Origin: Endomychus coccineus
Taxonomy: Eukaryota; Arthropoda; Insecta; Coleoptera; Endomychidae
Length of the DNA: 64,000 bases
Reading direction: 5' to 3'
Assembly (NCBI GenBank): GCA_958510875.1
Contig: OY294070.1
Span: 12,763,631 to 12,827,630 of the forward strand
In this document: piece after piece, positions 25,101 to 35,100 of the stretch
Numbering within the stretch: the first letter of the stretch is position 1
Layout of the letters: every line of letters starts with the position of its first letter
Made by a program: the position numbers and the translations under genes
Notes under the pieces: generated by a model
The model's database searches: none
The model's input: only the letters and a program-made list of their open reading frames with translations
Told to the model about the DNA's origin: nothing

Positions 25101-28100
25101 TAGTCTAGACTATGAACCGGAAAATATTTTAAAAAAACATGCAAGTTCGAATCAAAAATTTTTTTTTGCATCAGCTTCAAGAGGTTCTCAGGATCATTTC
25201 TACACCTTAAAACCTCTTGGGAACCCCAACACCACCAATTGGGGCCGAAAATGGCCCGAAATCTTCAAGTCTTGAATTGTATTTTCTACAAAAAAGGTAT
25301 TTCGGCATTTCAAGTGCACCTAGGGTTTTTTTTGGGTCGCTGAACACGATTCCGTAGCCAGATTCACTTGCAATACATCGTAGGGGTGGTCAAATCGACA
25401 AAATTGGCCAATTTCGCACCCCTAATATGTTATTTTGCAATTTACGTGTTTTTGGCATTTCGAATGCACCAAGAAGGTTTTTTGGGTCGCTGAACATGAA
25501 TCCGTAGCCACATTTATTTGCAATCCATCGTAGGGGTGATAAAATCGACGAAATTGGCCAATTTTGCACCCCTATATGTTATTTTGCAATTTACGTGTTT
25601 TTGGCATTTCGAATGCACCAAGGGGATTTTTTGGGTCGCGGAAGACGATTCCGAAGCGAGATTTACTCCGAAGTCATTTTAAAATGCAAAAATAATAAAA
25701 ATTTAGAAGCGTGTCAAATTAACCATTTTTGTAAATTTCCCACCCCTACGATGATATTCGAGAATCGTATTCAGCGACCCAAAAAACCTCCTTGGTGCAT
25801 TCGAAATGCCAAAAACACGTAAATTGCAAAATAACATATTAGGGGTGCGAAATTGGCCAATTTTATCAATTTGACCACCCCTACGATGGATTGCAAGTAA
25901 ATCTGGCTACGGATTCGTGTTCAGCGACCCAAAAAACCTCCTAGGTGCACTCGAAATGCCAAAATACCTTTTTTTTGTAGAAAATACAATTCAAGACCTG
26001 GAGATTTCGGGCCTTTTGCGCCCCCAATGGGTGGGGTTGGGGTTCCCAAGAGGTTTTAAGGTGTATGAATGATCCTGAGAACCTCCTGAAGCTAATGCAA
26101 AAAACATTTTTTGATTCGAACTTTCATGTTTTTTTTTATTTTCCGGTTCATAGAGCCTGGACTTTAAGTAGATCATTTTGTAGTATATCCCTTAGTAAGT
26201 AAAATTTATGTATTAGTTGTTTAATCTTTCTACTCGGATATATGACATGATGGTCCCATTTAAGATACTTATCAACATAGATACCTAGATATTTAATTGT
26301 ATTAGTTTCATAAATATATTCAGTAGTATTAAGTTGTAGGTAATTAAAATCTGGCCGAGAATGGTTGCTGATTGAGAATGCAATGTAGTTAGTCTTTGTT
26401 TAGTTAATTGTTGATTCCAGAGCATCCAGCACAGTCTTTATTCTTTTGAGTCCTTCGCAAAGCACTTTCTTTTACAAGATCCCATGATGGACCAGAGAAA
26501 ATCAAAATTGTGTCATCTGCATAGGATATTATTTTACCGTTTATATTGCAATTGCGAAGTGTGTTGATATAAACTAGCAAAAGTATCGGGCCTAATACTG
26601 TACCCTGTGGAACTCCTATATCAACTGTCAATGAGTCACTCAAAGTACCGTTAATTTTAACTATTTGACACCTATTTTCTGAATAGTGTGCGTCTTTCTC
26701 CTGATTCCATAGCTAGAGAGTATATCTAATAGTTCTTTATGCGTGTCGAAAGCCTTAGCTAAGTCCATAAATACAACACGTGTTTTTTGATTATTATTAA
26801 AATTATTTGTGATAAAGTTTGTTGATTCAATGATGGCATCAGCCGTACTCAGATTATCTCGAAATCCAAACTGATTGTTGGAAAGAATACTGAATCTAAA
26901 GAAACTCATTATCCTTTTTTTTTTCGAAAATTTTGCAAAAATTATTGAAAAGACTGATGTGGCGATAGTTGTCAATACGATTTTTAGAAACCGATTAGTG
27001 TATGGGAATTACAATCGCTTTTTTAAATGCTTCTGGGACAATTGAAGTTTTAAATATTAAGTTAAAAATGTGTTTTAAGGGTTTTATAATATAAGTATGA
27101 AACATTTTAATTATTTTAACAGAGATGCCATCCAAGTCGGGGGCACTGTTATTTTTTAATGATGCTATTGAATTGATAATATCACTAGGAGTAAAGATTA
27201 CTGAATTCAAAAACTGGGAAAACATAATACAAGACTAAATCATAAAATATTAATTTTAAACCATTGATAATTTTAATAATTATTTTATTAAAGTAGTATT
27301 TACAACAAACTCATATTGAAGACCCTAAATTGAAAAAATTAATATAATGCAACCAATTAATATGAATTATTCATATTTTTAAACAGACCTTGCTTCCTAT
27401 GAAAATATTAAGGAAATAATTATTTAATTAAATTAGTATTTGTACAAAAAACTCATATTGAAGACCCTAAATTGAAAAAATTAATATAATGCAACCAATT
27501 AATATGAATTATTCCTATTTTTAAACAGACCTTGCTTCCTATGAAAATATTAAGGAAATAATTATTTAATTAAATTAGTATTTGTACAAAAAACTCATAT
27601 TGAAGACCCTAATTTGAAAAAATTAATATAATGCAACCTATTAATATGAATTATCCATATTTTTAAACAGACCTTGCATCCTATAAAAATATTAAGGAAA
27701 TAATTATTTTATTAAATTAGTATTTGTACAAAAAACTTATATTGAAGACCCTAAATTGAAAAAATTAATATAATGCAACCAATTAATATGAATTATTCAT
27801 ATTTTTAAACAGACCTTGCTTCCTATAAAAATATTAAGGAAATAATAATTTTATTAAATTAGTATTTGTACAAAAAACTCATATTGAAGACCCTAAATTG
27901 AAAAAATTAATATAATGCAACCAATTAATATGAATTATTCCTATTTTTAAATAGACCTTGCTTCCTATAAAAATATTAAGGAAATAATTATTTAATTAAA
28001 TTAGTAATTGTACAAAAAACTCATATTGAAGACCCTAAATTGAAAAAATTAATATAATGCAACCAATTAATATGAATTATTCCTATTTTTAAACTGACCT

Positions 28101-28954
28101 AGCTTTCTGTAAATATATTAAGGAAGTACCTAAAGATGTTTATGATTATACATATTTTCTTGTAATTATATGGTTTCCTTCCCAGATTTACCAAAAATGA
28201 TGAAATACTGTATGGTTTTTATTGTTTAAAATGATTTAATGGCAACAGAAAACAATACATACCCTATTTTCATTTGTTTATTCAAATATGGATTGATATT
28301 AAATTCTTGATTCAAATTATTCTCAGACTCGAGCCCTTTTTCATCAATTCTAGGAATCTCTTGTGAACTTATTTTCAGCGAAGAGTATCTTCTGATTTTT
28401 GGAGTTTCTATTATGGGTTCTTTAGTTCGAGAAGAAACTGAAGCTCCATCCATACTTTTCTCCGAAGTCTGTGTGGCTTTGCACTTTTTCAATAATTCAG
28501 TTTGGTTCGAAATTGCTGTCAATATTGGACTGTTCGACAAAGATCTTTTGTGACTAGTCGTAAGTTCATCTCCTCTGAATGAAGTTACGCTATGATAATC
28601 AACGGAATTGTTCAAACTGCCATTAAAAATTATATTTAAATTTGTGACGTTGAATTTTTTAGAGTATTGTTCGATACTTGTAGCTCTAATTCGAGAATTC
28701 AGTGGTGTGGTTTTTAATGGAGATATGAGTTCATTTTCATGAATAACCATATCGGGAGTTGGTGTGCGTATTATCACACCTGATATAGCACTGATAGTCG
28801 TACGATTCAACGAATCATTTTCTACACAGGTTCTCGCTGTATTGTCTATTAGTGGATCGGCATCAACGCATTCTCCTGGTGCTCTAATACAAATGTTTCG
28901 TCCATTTTTGTCATTTATTTTTCTAAGTTTTTGGTTCCTCCTTCGCCTAGGCAT
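13143..28954 (-). CDS. PRR11: Proline-rich protein 11 (PRR11)-like, four coding exons
   Basis: Exons in coding order: 28954-28263, 24947-24338, 20768-20277, 13448-13143. GT-AG borders keep frame and give 699 codons. A 64-nt 5'UTR intron (29023-28960) precedes the ATG. The start MPRRRRNQKLRK is basic like vertebrate PRR11. Exon 2 has a CxxC (LCTRCYSRK). Exon 3 has CDHC, a coiled coil, a polyproline run (RPPPPPPPLPP) and SLDDILKVKLKKAG; exon 4 has NPPVVSIETLKQVKLRP. The last two resemble the paired motifs ITVKDLLTVKLKK and VTVSDLQHVTLKP of human PRR11. Vertebrate PRR11 is a cell-cycle protein of about 360 residues, so this protein is nearly twice as long, mainly through the N-terminal exons. 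The homology rests on short motifs and exon order. Introns 1-3 are filled with repeats. Confidence 0.75.
14334..15010 (-). pseudogene. C-terminal part of the element A protein, frameshifted
   Basis: After the last repeat module the frame continues RQKWNSNKTNLSFSNEEEMI...LMDIKK, and then a run of eight A (+ strand T run at about 14752-14759) shifts it. The other frame continues SDYYLHDSYPSCNFFFQSAA and into SLHDLISKIIMKSKK, ISCILLGLGVLLYKKIGSKD and SVNYAEVLKFEASCIKSG to a stop at 14334. From memory, this GLGV...GS..LI..L..LGF...Y.EV..FE pattern recurs in uncharacterised proteins near mobile elements in invertebrate genomes; I cannot name the family. One frameshift makes the present copy non-coding. 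Confidence 0.55.
14852..19144 (-). repeat. 27-copy array of a 159-bp unit encoding 53 residues
   Basis: The unit border recurs exactly every 159 bp from about 15003 to 19137 (26 intervals), with one more unit before it. Units are almost identical; differences are single bases such as TGGTCTG/TGGTTTG, one AGAAATC variant near 16401, and ATTTAA for ATGTAA in the units at about 15043 and 15202. The period is a multiple of three and each unit reads GKLFSLEDILKSSDIPIKST... on the minus strand. Copy number in a real genome may differ because such arrays are hard to assemble. Confidence 0.95.
15206..19303 (-). CDS. Element A ORF: unique N-terminus plus 53-residue tandem repeats
   Basis: The ATG at 19303 opens a 1365-residue frame. 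The unique start (MCVQLCTGSICARRNGG, then KFRYIRDKVNQSSLDDIVAHVIETVQNSEV) is followed by about 25 near-identical modules of 53 residues, predicted helical and lysine-rich (LFSLEDILKSSDIPIKSTLQ, ITDLHFATINNDYILRNNK). The frame stops at 15206 because TAC has become TAA in one module; a second module carries the same change. The pre-expansion protein probably had one module followed by the C-terminal part at 14334-14872. No function is recognised. Its place between the long terminal repeats of element A says it is mobile-element cargo, not part of PRR11. Confidence 0.6.
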   Translation of the reverse strand: MCVQLCTGSICARRNGGPYTSCYNKFRYIRDKVNQSSLDDIVAHVIETVQNSEVGKLFSLEDILKSSDIPIKSTLQTIVNKITDLHFATINNDYILRNNKTVKKLIIGKLFSLEDILKSSDIPIKSTLQTIVNKITDLHFATINNDYILRNNKTVKKLIIGKLFSLEDILKSSDIPIKSTLQTIVNKITDLHFATINNDYILRNNKTVKKLIIGKLFSLEDILKSSDIPIKSTLQTIVNKITDLHFATINNDYILRNNKTVKKLIIGKLFSLEDILKSSDIPIKSTLQTIVNKITDLHFATINNDYILRNNKTVKKLIIGKLFSLEDILKSSDIPIKSTLQTIVNKITDLHFATINNDYILRNNKTVKKLIIGKLFSLEDILKSSDIPIKSTLQTIVNKITDLHFATINNDYILRNNKTVKKLIIGKLFSLEDILKSSDIPIKSTLQTIVNKITDLHFATINNDYILRNNKTVKKLIIGKLFSLEDILKSSDIPIKSTLQTIVNKITDLHFATINNDYILRNNKTVKKLIIGKLFSLEDILKSSDIPIKSTLQTIVNKITDLHFATINNDYILRNNKTVKKLIIGKLFSLEDILKSSDIPIKSTLQTIVNKITDLHFATINNDYILRNNKTVKKLIIGKLFSLEDILKSSDIPIKSTLQTIVNKITDLHFATINNDYILRNNKTVKKLIIGKLFSLEDILKSSDIPIKSTLQTIVNKITDLHFATINNDYILRNNKTVKKLIIGKLFSLEDILKSSDIPIKSTLQTIVNKITDLHFATINNDYILRNNKTVKKLIIGKLFSLEDILKSSDIPIKSTLQTIVNKITDLHFATINNDYILRNNKTVKKLIIGKLFSLEDILKSSDIPIKSTLQTIVNKITDLHFATINNDYILRNNKTVKKLIIGKLFSLEDILKSSDIPIKSTLQTIVNKITDLHFATINNDYILRNNKTVKKLIIGKLFSLEDILKISDIPIKSTLQTIVNKITDLHFATINNDYILRNNKTVKKLIIGKLFSLEDILKSSDIPIKSTLQTIVNKITDLHFATINNDYILRNNKTVKKLIIGKLFSLEDILKSSDIPIKSTLQTIVNKITDLHFATINNDYILRNNKTVKKLIIGKLFSLEDILKSSDIPIKSTLQTIVNKITDLHFATINNDYILRNNKTVKKLIIGKLFSLEDILKSSDIPIKSTLQTIVNKITDLHFATINNDYILRNNKTVKKLIIGKLFSLEDILKSSDIPIKSTLQTIVNKITDLHFATINNDYILRNNKTVKKLIIGKLFSLEDILKSSDIPIKSTLQTIVNKITDLHFATINNDYILRNNKTVKKLIIGKLFSLEDILKSSDIPIKSTLQTIVNKITDLHFATINND
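21683..22855. repeat. Long inverted repeat (foldback-like) in PRR11 intron 2
   Basis: Arms of roughly 550 bp face each other around about 22270-22320 (AAAACCACCGCCC against GGGGGTGGTTTTA). The outer blocks are GCGATATTGATGGTC and GACCATCAATATCGC. The left arm carries about 60 extra bases after ATCGTTAGAG. No coding frame is conserved between arms. Confidence 0.75.
23183..24147. mobile_element. MITE with GATATC-type ends, carrying the shared core (copy 2)
   Basis: Same terminal repeat (GATATCAAAAATTATCTTGG) as the copy at 6761-7345. This longer copy also keeps the right-hand part of the core (AACGTCATTCGATTTACG region) missing from copy 1. It lies in PRR11 intron 2. Confidence 0.82.
25101..26163. 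mobile_element. Element B of the TAGTCCAG inverted-repeat family
   Basis: Left end TAGTCTAGACTATGAACCGG and right end CCGGTTCATAGAGCCTGGACT; a TTA duplication flanks it (25098-25100 and 26164-26166), with the last A of the right end lost. The arms contain several diverged copies of TTTTGGGTCGCTGAACACGA. It lies in PRR11 intron 1, immediately beside the LINE remnant, which it may have interrupted. Confidence 0.85.
26167..27235 (-). pseudogene. Non-LTR retrotransposon reverse transcriptase, decayed (jockey-like)
   Basis: In minus-strand order: FTPSDIINSIASLKNNSAPD and AFKKAIVIPI; NNQFGFRDNLSTADAI and VVFMDLAKAFDT; GVPQGTVLGPILLLVYIN and the catalytic YADDT; then an IKYLGIYVDKYLKWDHHV-type segment near 26200-26330. 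Frameshifts and stops separate the parts, so it is dead. The order and motifs are those of the RT domain of LINE elements of the jockey/R1 type. It lies in PRR11 intron 1. Confidence 0.85.
27282..28140. repeat. 142-bp tandem repeat, about six copies
   Basis: CATATTGAAGACCCTAAATT recurs at exact 142-bp steps (block starts about 27311, 27453, 27595, 27737, 27879, 28021), with few differences. AT-rich and non-coding, next to the end of PRR11 exon 1. Confidence 0.92.
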
Positions 28955-29493
28955 TGTATCTATAAAGATACAATATAAAGTACGTGAATTTTGAATTGGG
29001 AGACTGAATAACTTGACACTCACCTTCTATTTATCACATTTGTCACGAAATACATGTGCTCAAAATGTGACGTTTATATATCCGTTTTCCGTTAACGTTT
29101 CATAATTCAAATGTAATAGATGTAGGGAATTTAGGATTTCAGAAAAGGAACTATTGTCAGAAAGCTTGGTCTGTGGTTTAATCAATCACATTCTGTACTG
29201 TACAAAATATTCTTTCAATGTCTATTTTATAGCGTTCTGTGCTGAGTCCATTGAGATTGAGAGAAAAGCTATATGTTCTCTATAATTGAGAACTCTACTT
29301 AGATTTTGACACCCTACTGCTATGCTATCAACCAAAACTATCTGCAGAAAATATTTGATCGCTTCCACTATCAATTTTGTGTTGTTTCTATATTTTCTAA
29401 GTAGAATGTCTTATGATTGTAGATATGAGTGCCCCATGTTATGTCAAAGGACAGGGATATCTATGATATGTCTGTCATTTAAACGGTATCCGT

Positions 29494-29692
29494 CATCGAC
29501 ATATACATATGGACTGCGCGTGGCAATGATAAGCGAGTGCAGGCGAGAGAGAGGGAAAACGAAAAGGCCGGCTCGGGACGTAAACATACTAGCTATAGTA
29601 CGCAGCGGCCAATAGAAACGCGATAGATCCGGCCTCTTCGTTTTCCCTCTCTCTCATCTGCACTAGCCGCAGTCCATATGTATATGTCGATG
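29494..29692. mobile_element. 199-bp MITE with 8-bp target duplication
   Basis: Near-perfect inverted repeats starting CATCGACATATACATATGGA. Flanks are GTATCCGT (29486-29493) and GTACCCGT (29693-29700), an 8-bp duplication with one mismatch. An 8-bp duplication fits hAT- or P-type elements. Confidence 0.8.
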
Positions 29693-29791
29693 GTACCCGT
29701 CTCGTTGATTGGTTATGTGTCGTTTCTCACAAACAGTCAATGTGATAATGATTCATTAATATATGGATCTCTCTGTCATATGAATTGTACG

Positions 29792-30365
29792 CACGGACGT
29801 ATATACAGGGTTGGGGACTCGAGGCTGTTTCCTATGTGAGAAGTGGGTCCACTAAGCGTCGACTGTCGCATAGTACCAAAAAGGATGGCACAGAAGTCGA
29901 AATTCTCTGACAACTGTCATACTTGACTTGTAAACACAAGGAATACCTGCGTTTTTAGAAACAAATTACGAAATCGTGCATTGTGCCGAAATGCAAAACG
30001 GGGTACAAAAGTGTAAAGCAAGAAACTTCTGTTTTTAAAGTGCCGAAAGATGCGGAAATGCGAAAGAAGTGGATGATTGTGATTCCGGAAAGGAATCGTT
30101 TTAACGAGGTCTTTTATATGTGCGAGCATGTATAACGAAAAAGGGGAAGTTATTTTTAAGGTGAGTAATACATTTTGACAAGAGTAACAGTTCTTTTCCT
30201 CTATCAAATCAGAATACTTAGTAACACTGTTTGCGATTCCGGAAAGAAATCGTTTTACCGATCCAAGCGCTAGCTAGTGGCTGTGCGAGGGACTACGAGT
30301 TTGGCGACGCGTAAGAGACCCATGTCAAACATACGAGTCCCCAGACCTCTGTATGTACGACCGTG
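29792..30365. mobile_element. Small inverted-repeat element with a THAP-domain exon, flanked by 81-bp direct repeats
   Basis: The ends CACGGACGTATATACAGGG (left) and CACGGTCGTACATACAGAGG (right, reversed) form terminal repeats that continue into GGGGACTCG. Direct repeats of 81 bp (29711-29791 and 30365-30445, GGTTATGTGTCG to GAATTGTACG) flank it. The interior holds the THAP remnant. THAP domains are the DNA-binding part of P-element transposases, so a P-type origin is suggested but not shown. Confidence 0.6.
29959..30160 (+). pseudogene. THAP zinc-finger domain exon, frameshifted
   Basis: After an acceptor-like TTTTTAG the frame reads TKSCIVPKCKTGYKSV, SVFKVPKDAEMRKKWMIVIP and FNEVFYMCEH, which has the C2CH pattern (CxxxxC, W, CxH) of a THAP domain. 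Right after CEH the frame breaks (stop at about 30135). A shifted frame continues NEKGEVIFK to a donor-like AAG/GTGAGT at 30160-30166. This is a decayed DNA-binding exon, probably from a P-like transposase or a host THAP gene. Confidence 0.65.
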
Positions 30366-30689
30366 GTTATGTGTCGTCTCTCACAAACAGTCACTGTGAT
30401 AATGATCCATTAATCTATGGATCTCTCTGTCATATGAATTGTACGTGATTATATTAGCTATCAGAAAAGACAAAATATATCGGTTTCTACATTCCCAATA
30501 TATTTTTTTTGCGATTTTTGCTAATTTTAGATTATATTGGAAGCATTATCTAGCTGCATGTCAAATTTCAAATCTATACATCGTGTAGAATACCTTCAGC
30601 TTTATATGATATGTATAGATATATCATAGACCTATTATTCTAAGGAGGCAGAATTGTTTACATTTAAATACGATCAGACATTGCCAAAT

Positions 30690-31075
30690 CTCAGACCGCT
30701 GTATATTACAAGCAGAGAGATGTAAGGATAGAGTGCGCTAGCGCCATGAATGCAATGTTAAATAAATGATCGAGGTTAAGCTACGAGATTCTCCCTCTTC
30801 TTACCAGAGAGATCTCTCTGCTTCTTACCAGAGAGATGTTTCTCTCTGCTCCTTACTGAATTTCACCCCATGCTAGCGCGACTCGTTATATTCAGAGGTT
30901 TTATCATCTCTGGGCTTTATAAATCAACAATATTTTGTTCAAAATGATTTTTTGCATTTAGTTTGTGTGAAAAAATGGGTTCTCATTGTGTTTATGCAAC
31001 TATAAGCATTCTCCCTCCATAAGACATAGTCGCTCGCCCACTCTATCTTAACATTCTCTCTGATTACAAGTATGG
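30690..31075. repeat. Inverted-repeat element
   Basis: TTACAAGCAGAGAGATGTAAGG near 30697 is matched in reverse by the segment ending TCTCTCTGATTACAAG near 31070. GC-richer AGAGTGCGCTAGCG-type stretches lie inside the arms. No coding frame. Confidence 0.6.
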
Positions 31076-31478
31076 CCGTATAGGATGTGCTGTGGCCGGA
31101 TTAGTTGTTCTGTGTGCCGGATTGAGATTTGTAATTATCATAAAAACGTCCATAGCATTATTTATTCGTTATATTAGAAGCAATACTGTTGAAATCTCGT
31201 TTTCTCTGAAAAATATTCCATAGCTTATGGTAACTTGGAATACACAATCGAATTATAGAATATTTAAATGTTTAAATATAGAACTATTCCATTCGATTGC
31301 ATCATTTGTTCAGGAAGCCACATCGCCGCGCACCTTTTATGAATGGGGACTTGGTTCTGTACTACGCAATTTGACAGCTTCCGTATTTCTCGTAGCTATT
31401 TCGAAGCAGTGTTGCCTTACAAGTGGTACAGAGTTTTAAATCATAGTTACAGCGTTGCCAATAAGGAGTAATTATGAC

Positions 31479-31755
31479 TCGACGACAAAGAGGTCCGTTG
31501 GTTTTCTTTTGTCATACTTCATGTAATGATTGCGACCAGTCAAATGGAGTTTTATGAATGGGATGTTTCGTCTCGTTAGGATAAAAGGTCTATGGATGGA
31601 ACCATGTCTAACCTTCAAAAAACTGGTTTTTTGGTCCGTTTTGGAGATTTATACGACAAAGAGTTCCGTTGGTTTTCTTTGTCATACTTCATGTAATCAT
31701 TGCTACAAGTCAAATGGAGTTTTATGAATATGTTTCGTTTCCTTAGGATAATAGG
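31479..31755. repeat. Two direct copies of a roughly 110-bp sequence
   Basis: CCGTTGGTTTTCTTT...GTCATACTTCATGTAAT plus following bases occurs near 31494 and again near 31665, 170 bp apart. The region is intergenic, between PRR11 and LETMD1. Confidence 0.7.
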
Positions 31756-32070
31756 TCCATGAGATATATGAACTACTTGACCTAGTATTCTGTGGCTTTA
31801 GTCCGTAACAAGAAGTCTAACTAGACTTCTTGGTCTATACTATAGATTAAGATCGATCTGATTCTGTTTCCAGTTTCTGTAGTCGTCTCAGCAGTTGCAT
31901 TCACAGAATATCCCATTTATTATTATAATTAATCTATGGTTGAATCTTGCTTTGAATTTATTATTGTTTGAACGACGAACGAATTATACAGCATAATGAA
32001 TAATGGAGATTGGATGAATTGAAAAATAATAAGATTTTAAAGATACAAAACAATCAACAATGATAAATAA

Positions 32071-32076
32071 TTTATT
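32071..32076 (-). promoter_or_regulatory. LETMD1 polyadenylation signal
   Basis: AATAAA on the minus strand about 105 nt after the LETMD1 stop codon. Confidence 0.6.
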
Positions 32077-32179
32077 CATAACAAATAACAATACTATCAA
32101 TTTTTTGGTTACATTACTCTCATGGCAACAATTATCTATAACAGTAGAAAATATCACAAATAGTAAATTCGACTTCTAC

Positions 32180-35100
32180 TCATTTTCTGTCGGCGTAAAT
32201 TAATGACCAGTTTGAAGGTTCATTATAACCTAAAAGTATGGGACAGTGTAGCAGTAACGATGCACTGTGTTTGTCAACTTGTTTCGATATAGTCACCCAT
32301 TTAGTTAACCAATTGATCATATCTTCATTTTTCATATTTGTAGGATCTAAGCCTGCATAGAAATGAAATCATTCAGTATTTGCCATATAGATAGATTGCA
32401 TACAACAATTAGACATTCTGAATTTGTGAAAATTGCATCATTTCAAGAAAAGTTTGTTTATTTTGCACTTTAATTAAATTTTTACAGAATCTATTACAAA
32501 AATTATCACATTCACGCTATATATTTCCCAAGTATAACTCTAAACATGGAGTTTTCCTTTATAAATCATTTGCCTTATCAGAATTGCTTGTTTTAGTAAA
32601 ATGATGTCATATAATTGCCACAAAAGAAGTCCCAAGGATTTGTGAATAATAGTATATTATTCAACGAGCATATTATGGTGGCTATTATTCACGTGGATGA
32701 AGTTTACGGCACGAGCCGCAGGCGAGTGTCGTAAATCATCCAAGTGAATAATAGCCATAATATGCAAGTAGAATACTATACTTTGTCAACGACTCATAAA
32801 TAATACTTTGATACTAATAAACTTTGCTGTTGAAACAAGTCGAACCAACAAATTGTTGACGTTTCAAATTGAATTGACGTTTCATAGCACGCTCTATTTT
32901 TATCGTATTTGTCTATACGTTTTTACCATGTTTGTCATATTGATGGTAGCGAATAATGATTTCATTATTCACTAGTGATTAATGGATAGCATTATGCGTG
33001 AGGAAACACATGCATTATGCATATTTTATACAACAGTCGTGGACAAAGTTGTATATTCAATTTTTCATTACTGTTGTCGACTAACCTCTAGTACAAAACG
33101 AAACAAAAAATGAACCAAATATTCAGACTCAAATAATACAGTATTCATTGAGCCGTGACTCAGGATATTACCTACTTTCCCAACATATGGAAACCCATCC
33201 TCGAAAATTCCACTTCGCACATGATCACACAACGGCAGTGAACTGTGTAGCGTGAAGGATTTTTCCTACAATAAATACGGCTACAGAAACCAGTAGAACC
33301 AGTTTCAGTTCAAGCCTGCCCTGAAGATGTCACGTTGAATGATTGGCGAAACGTCGACATCAAGTCGTGCTATTGTGACGCGGAATCAATCCGGAAGCCA
33401 AGCATTTTTCAAGATTAGCTATCCGCGGAAGTCTACTATTGAAGACAGTATTCATTATTGGAGTAACTTGTACTCACCTCTAATGAAACAACACATTTTT
33501 AAAGCTTCTATAGGTAAGTTATGGATTCCACCCTCTCTTAAAATCGCCTTGTCCATCTCTTTCAATATGAAAGCTCTGTTAGCTAAACGTCTTCTTCTAA
33601 ACCACAATCCGGTATGAAGGTGATGCAAATACAATAGGTGTTTCTGAAAATCAATTTAATTCATAATTGTTTCGATGAATGTGTGATTTAAGTATGTTAA
33701 AGCAGCCATTACTGATACATCTGCAATAAAGATATCGAGACATTTATTAATACTCTTCAGAAGGCATAGAGGGTAGTATTGATCAATATAAAATATAAGT
33801 GGAAAAAAAGAGCCTGTCAAGCCAGTATTTTCTTACATATATTAACCACTTCAATTTACAAAACTTCGTTAAAACTAAACAAAAATTAAAAAGGTAGAAA
33901 ACTCTACCTTTTCTTGTTGAATGTAATATTTTTAAATTTTCTACAAGCAGAAATCGCAGCATTGACTAGAACCATTGAGAAATATGAACAACTGATTTTC
34001 TAGAACTGTCCGTTTTGGTTTAAGTATTAAAAAATCTGAAAAAGTTTTTGACATGGTCTAAAAGCTACATTTAAGTTTTGTTTCGAAATAATACTGTACA
34101 TTTTATCAGAAATTGCTTCAAATTTTTATTTTACTTATATGCTTAAATTAATACCTTTTGATTCAAGATTTTTTATCGCATTTCTTGTGAACTTGAATGA
34201 ATGAATGGAAACATCCAAACACCATCATAAAATGATCAGAAAACGCTTGCGCGTACCGCCCAGCGCTCTTGTTCATTTCCTACTATTTTAAACTAATTAT
34301 CCACCCTCATTACAAAATCTTAAGATTTTATCATCTGCATTAAAATAACTTTCGCTTTAAAAGTGAAACGACTCCACATTAATTCGAAAAATCTTGATTG
34401 AACATTATACAGGCTGAGTCAGTTTTTTGTAGACAAACTCCAACAGGAGATAGAACAGATGTTTTTAAGAAGTAAAGTTCTCATAAACATATGTCGTAGA
34501 AGTCTTCGTTTTCGGGATACAGGGTGTTGAAATTGAAAAAAAAATTTCGTTTTTGCGAATATCTCCGGAACCGTTTATTGTACAGAAAACAGCTTTTGTA
34601 AGCATTTTCTACTCATAGTAAGCTAAGTTTTGAGCGATAAAAAATGTTTTGGTCATGATTGGTTAAGATTTTGAGGAGGTAGTGGGTGTTTTTCTCCCCA
34701 AATTCTACGCTATTAGAAAAAGTACGGTTTTGAGGCTCTCATTTGAACCGCCAACGTTTTCTATACAAAAAAGGTACTCTTGGTCATAAGCTCTAAAGTA
34801 GACAGTTTTCGAGAAAAATCAACTTTTATGTTGAAAAACATGGTCAATTTTTTGGTTTTGTTACTTGTTCTAACGTTTAAATAAATTTTGTTTAATTAGT
34901 AAAAAATAGATTTTATTTCAAAGAATTGACCATGTTTTTCAACATAAAAGTTGTTTTTTCTCGAAAACGGTCAACTTTAGAGCTTATGACCAAGAGTACC
35001 TTTTTTGTGTAGAAAACATTGGCGCTTCAAATGGTTGTCTCAAAACCGTACTTTTCCAGTGGCGTAGAAATGGTGAGAAAAAAACACACTACCCCTTCAA

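Noticed and set aside
33310..33360. CTGAAGATGTC...GGCGAAACGTCG resembling a hammerhead ribozyme core
   Set aside because: CTGAAGA and GAAA are present, but the bases between them do not form a proper stem II (closing pair would be U-C), so the catalytic fold is not supported.
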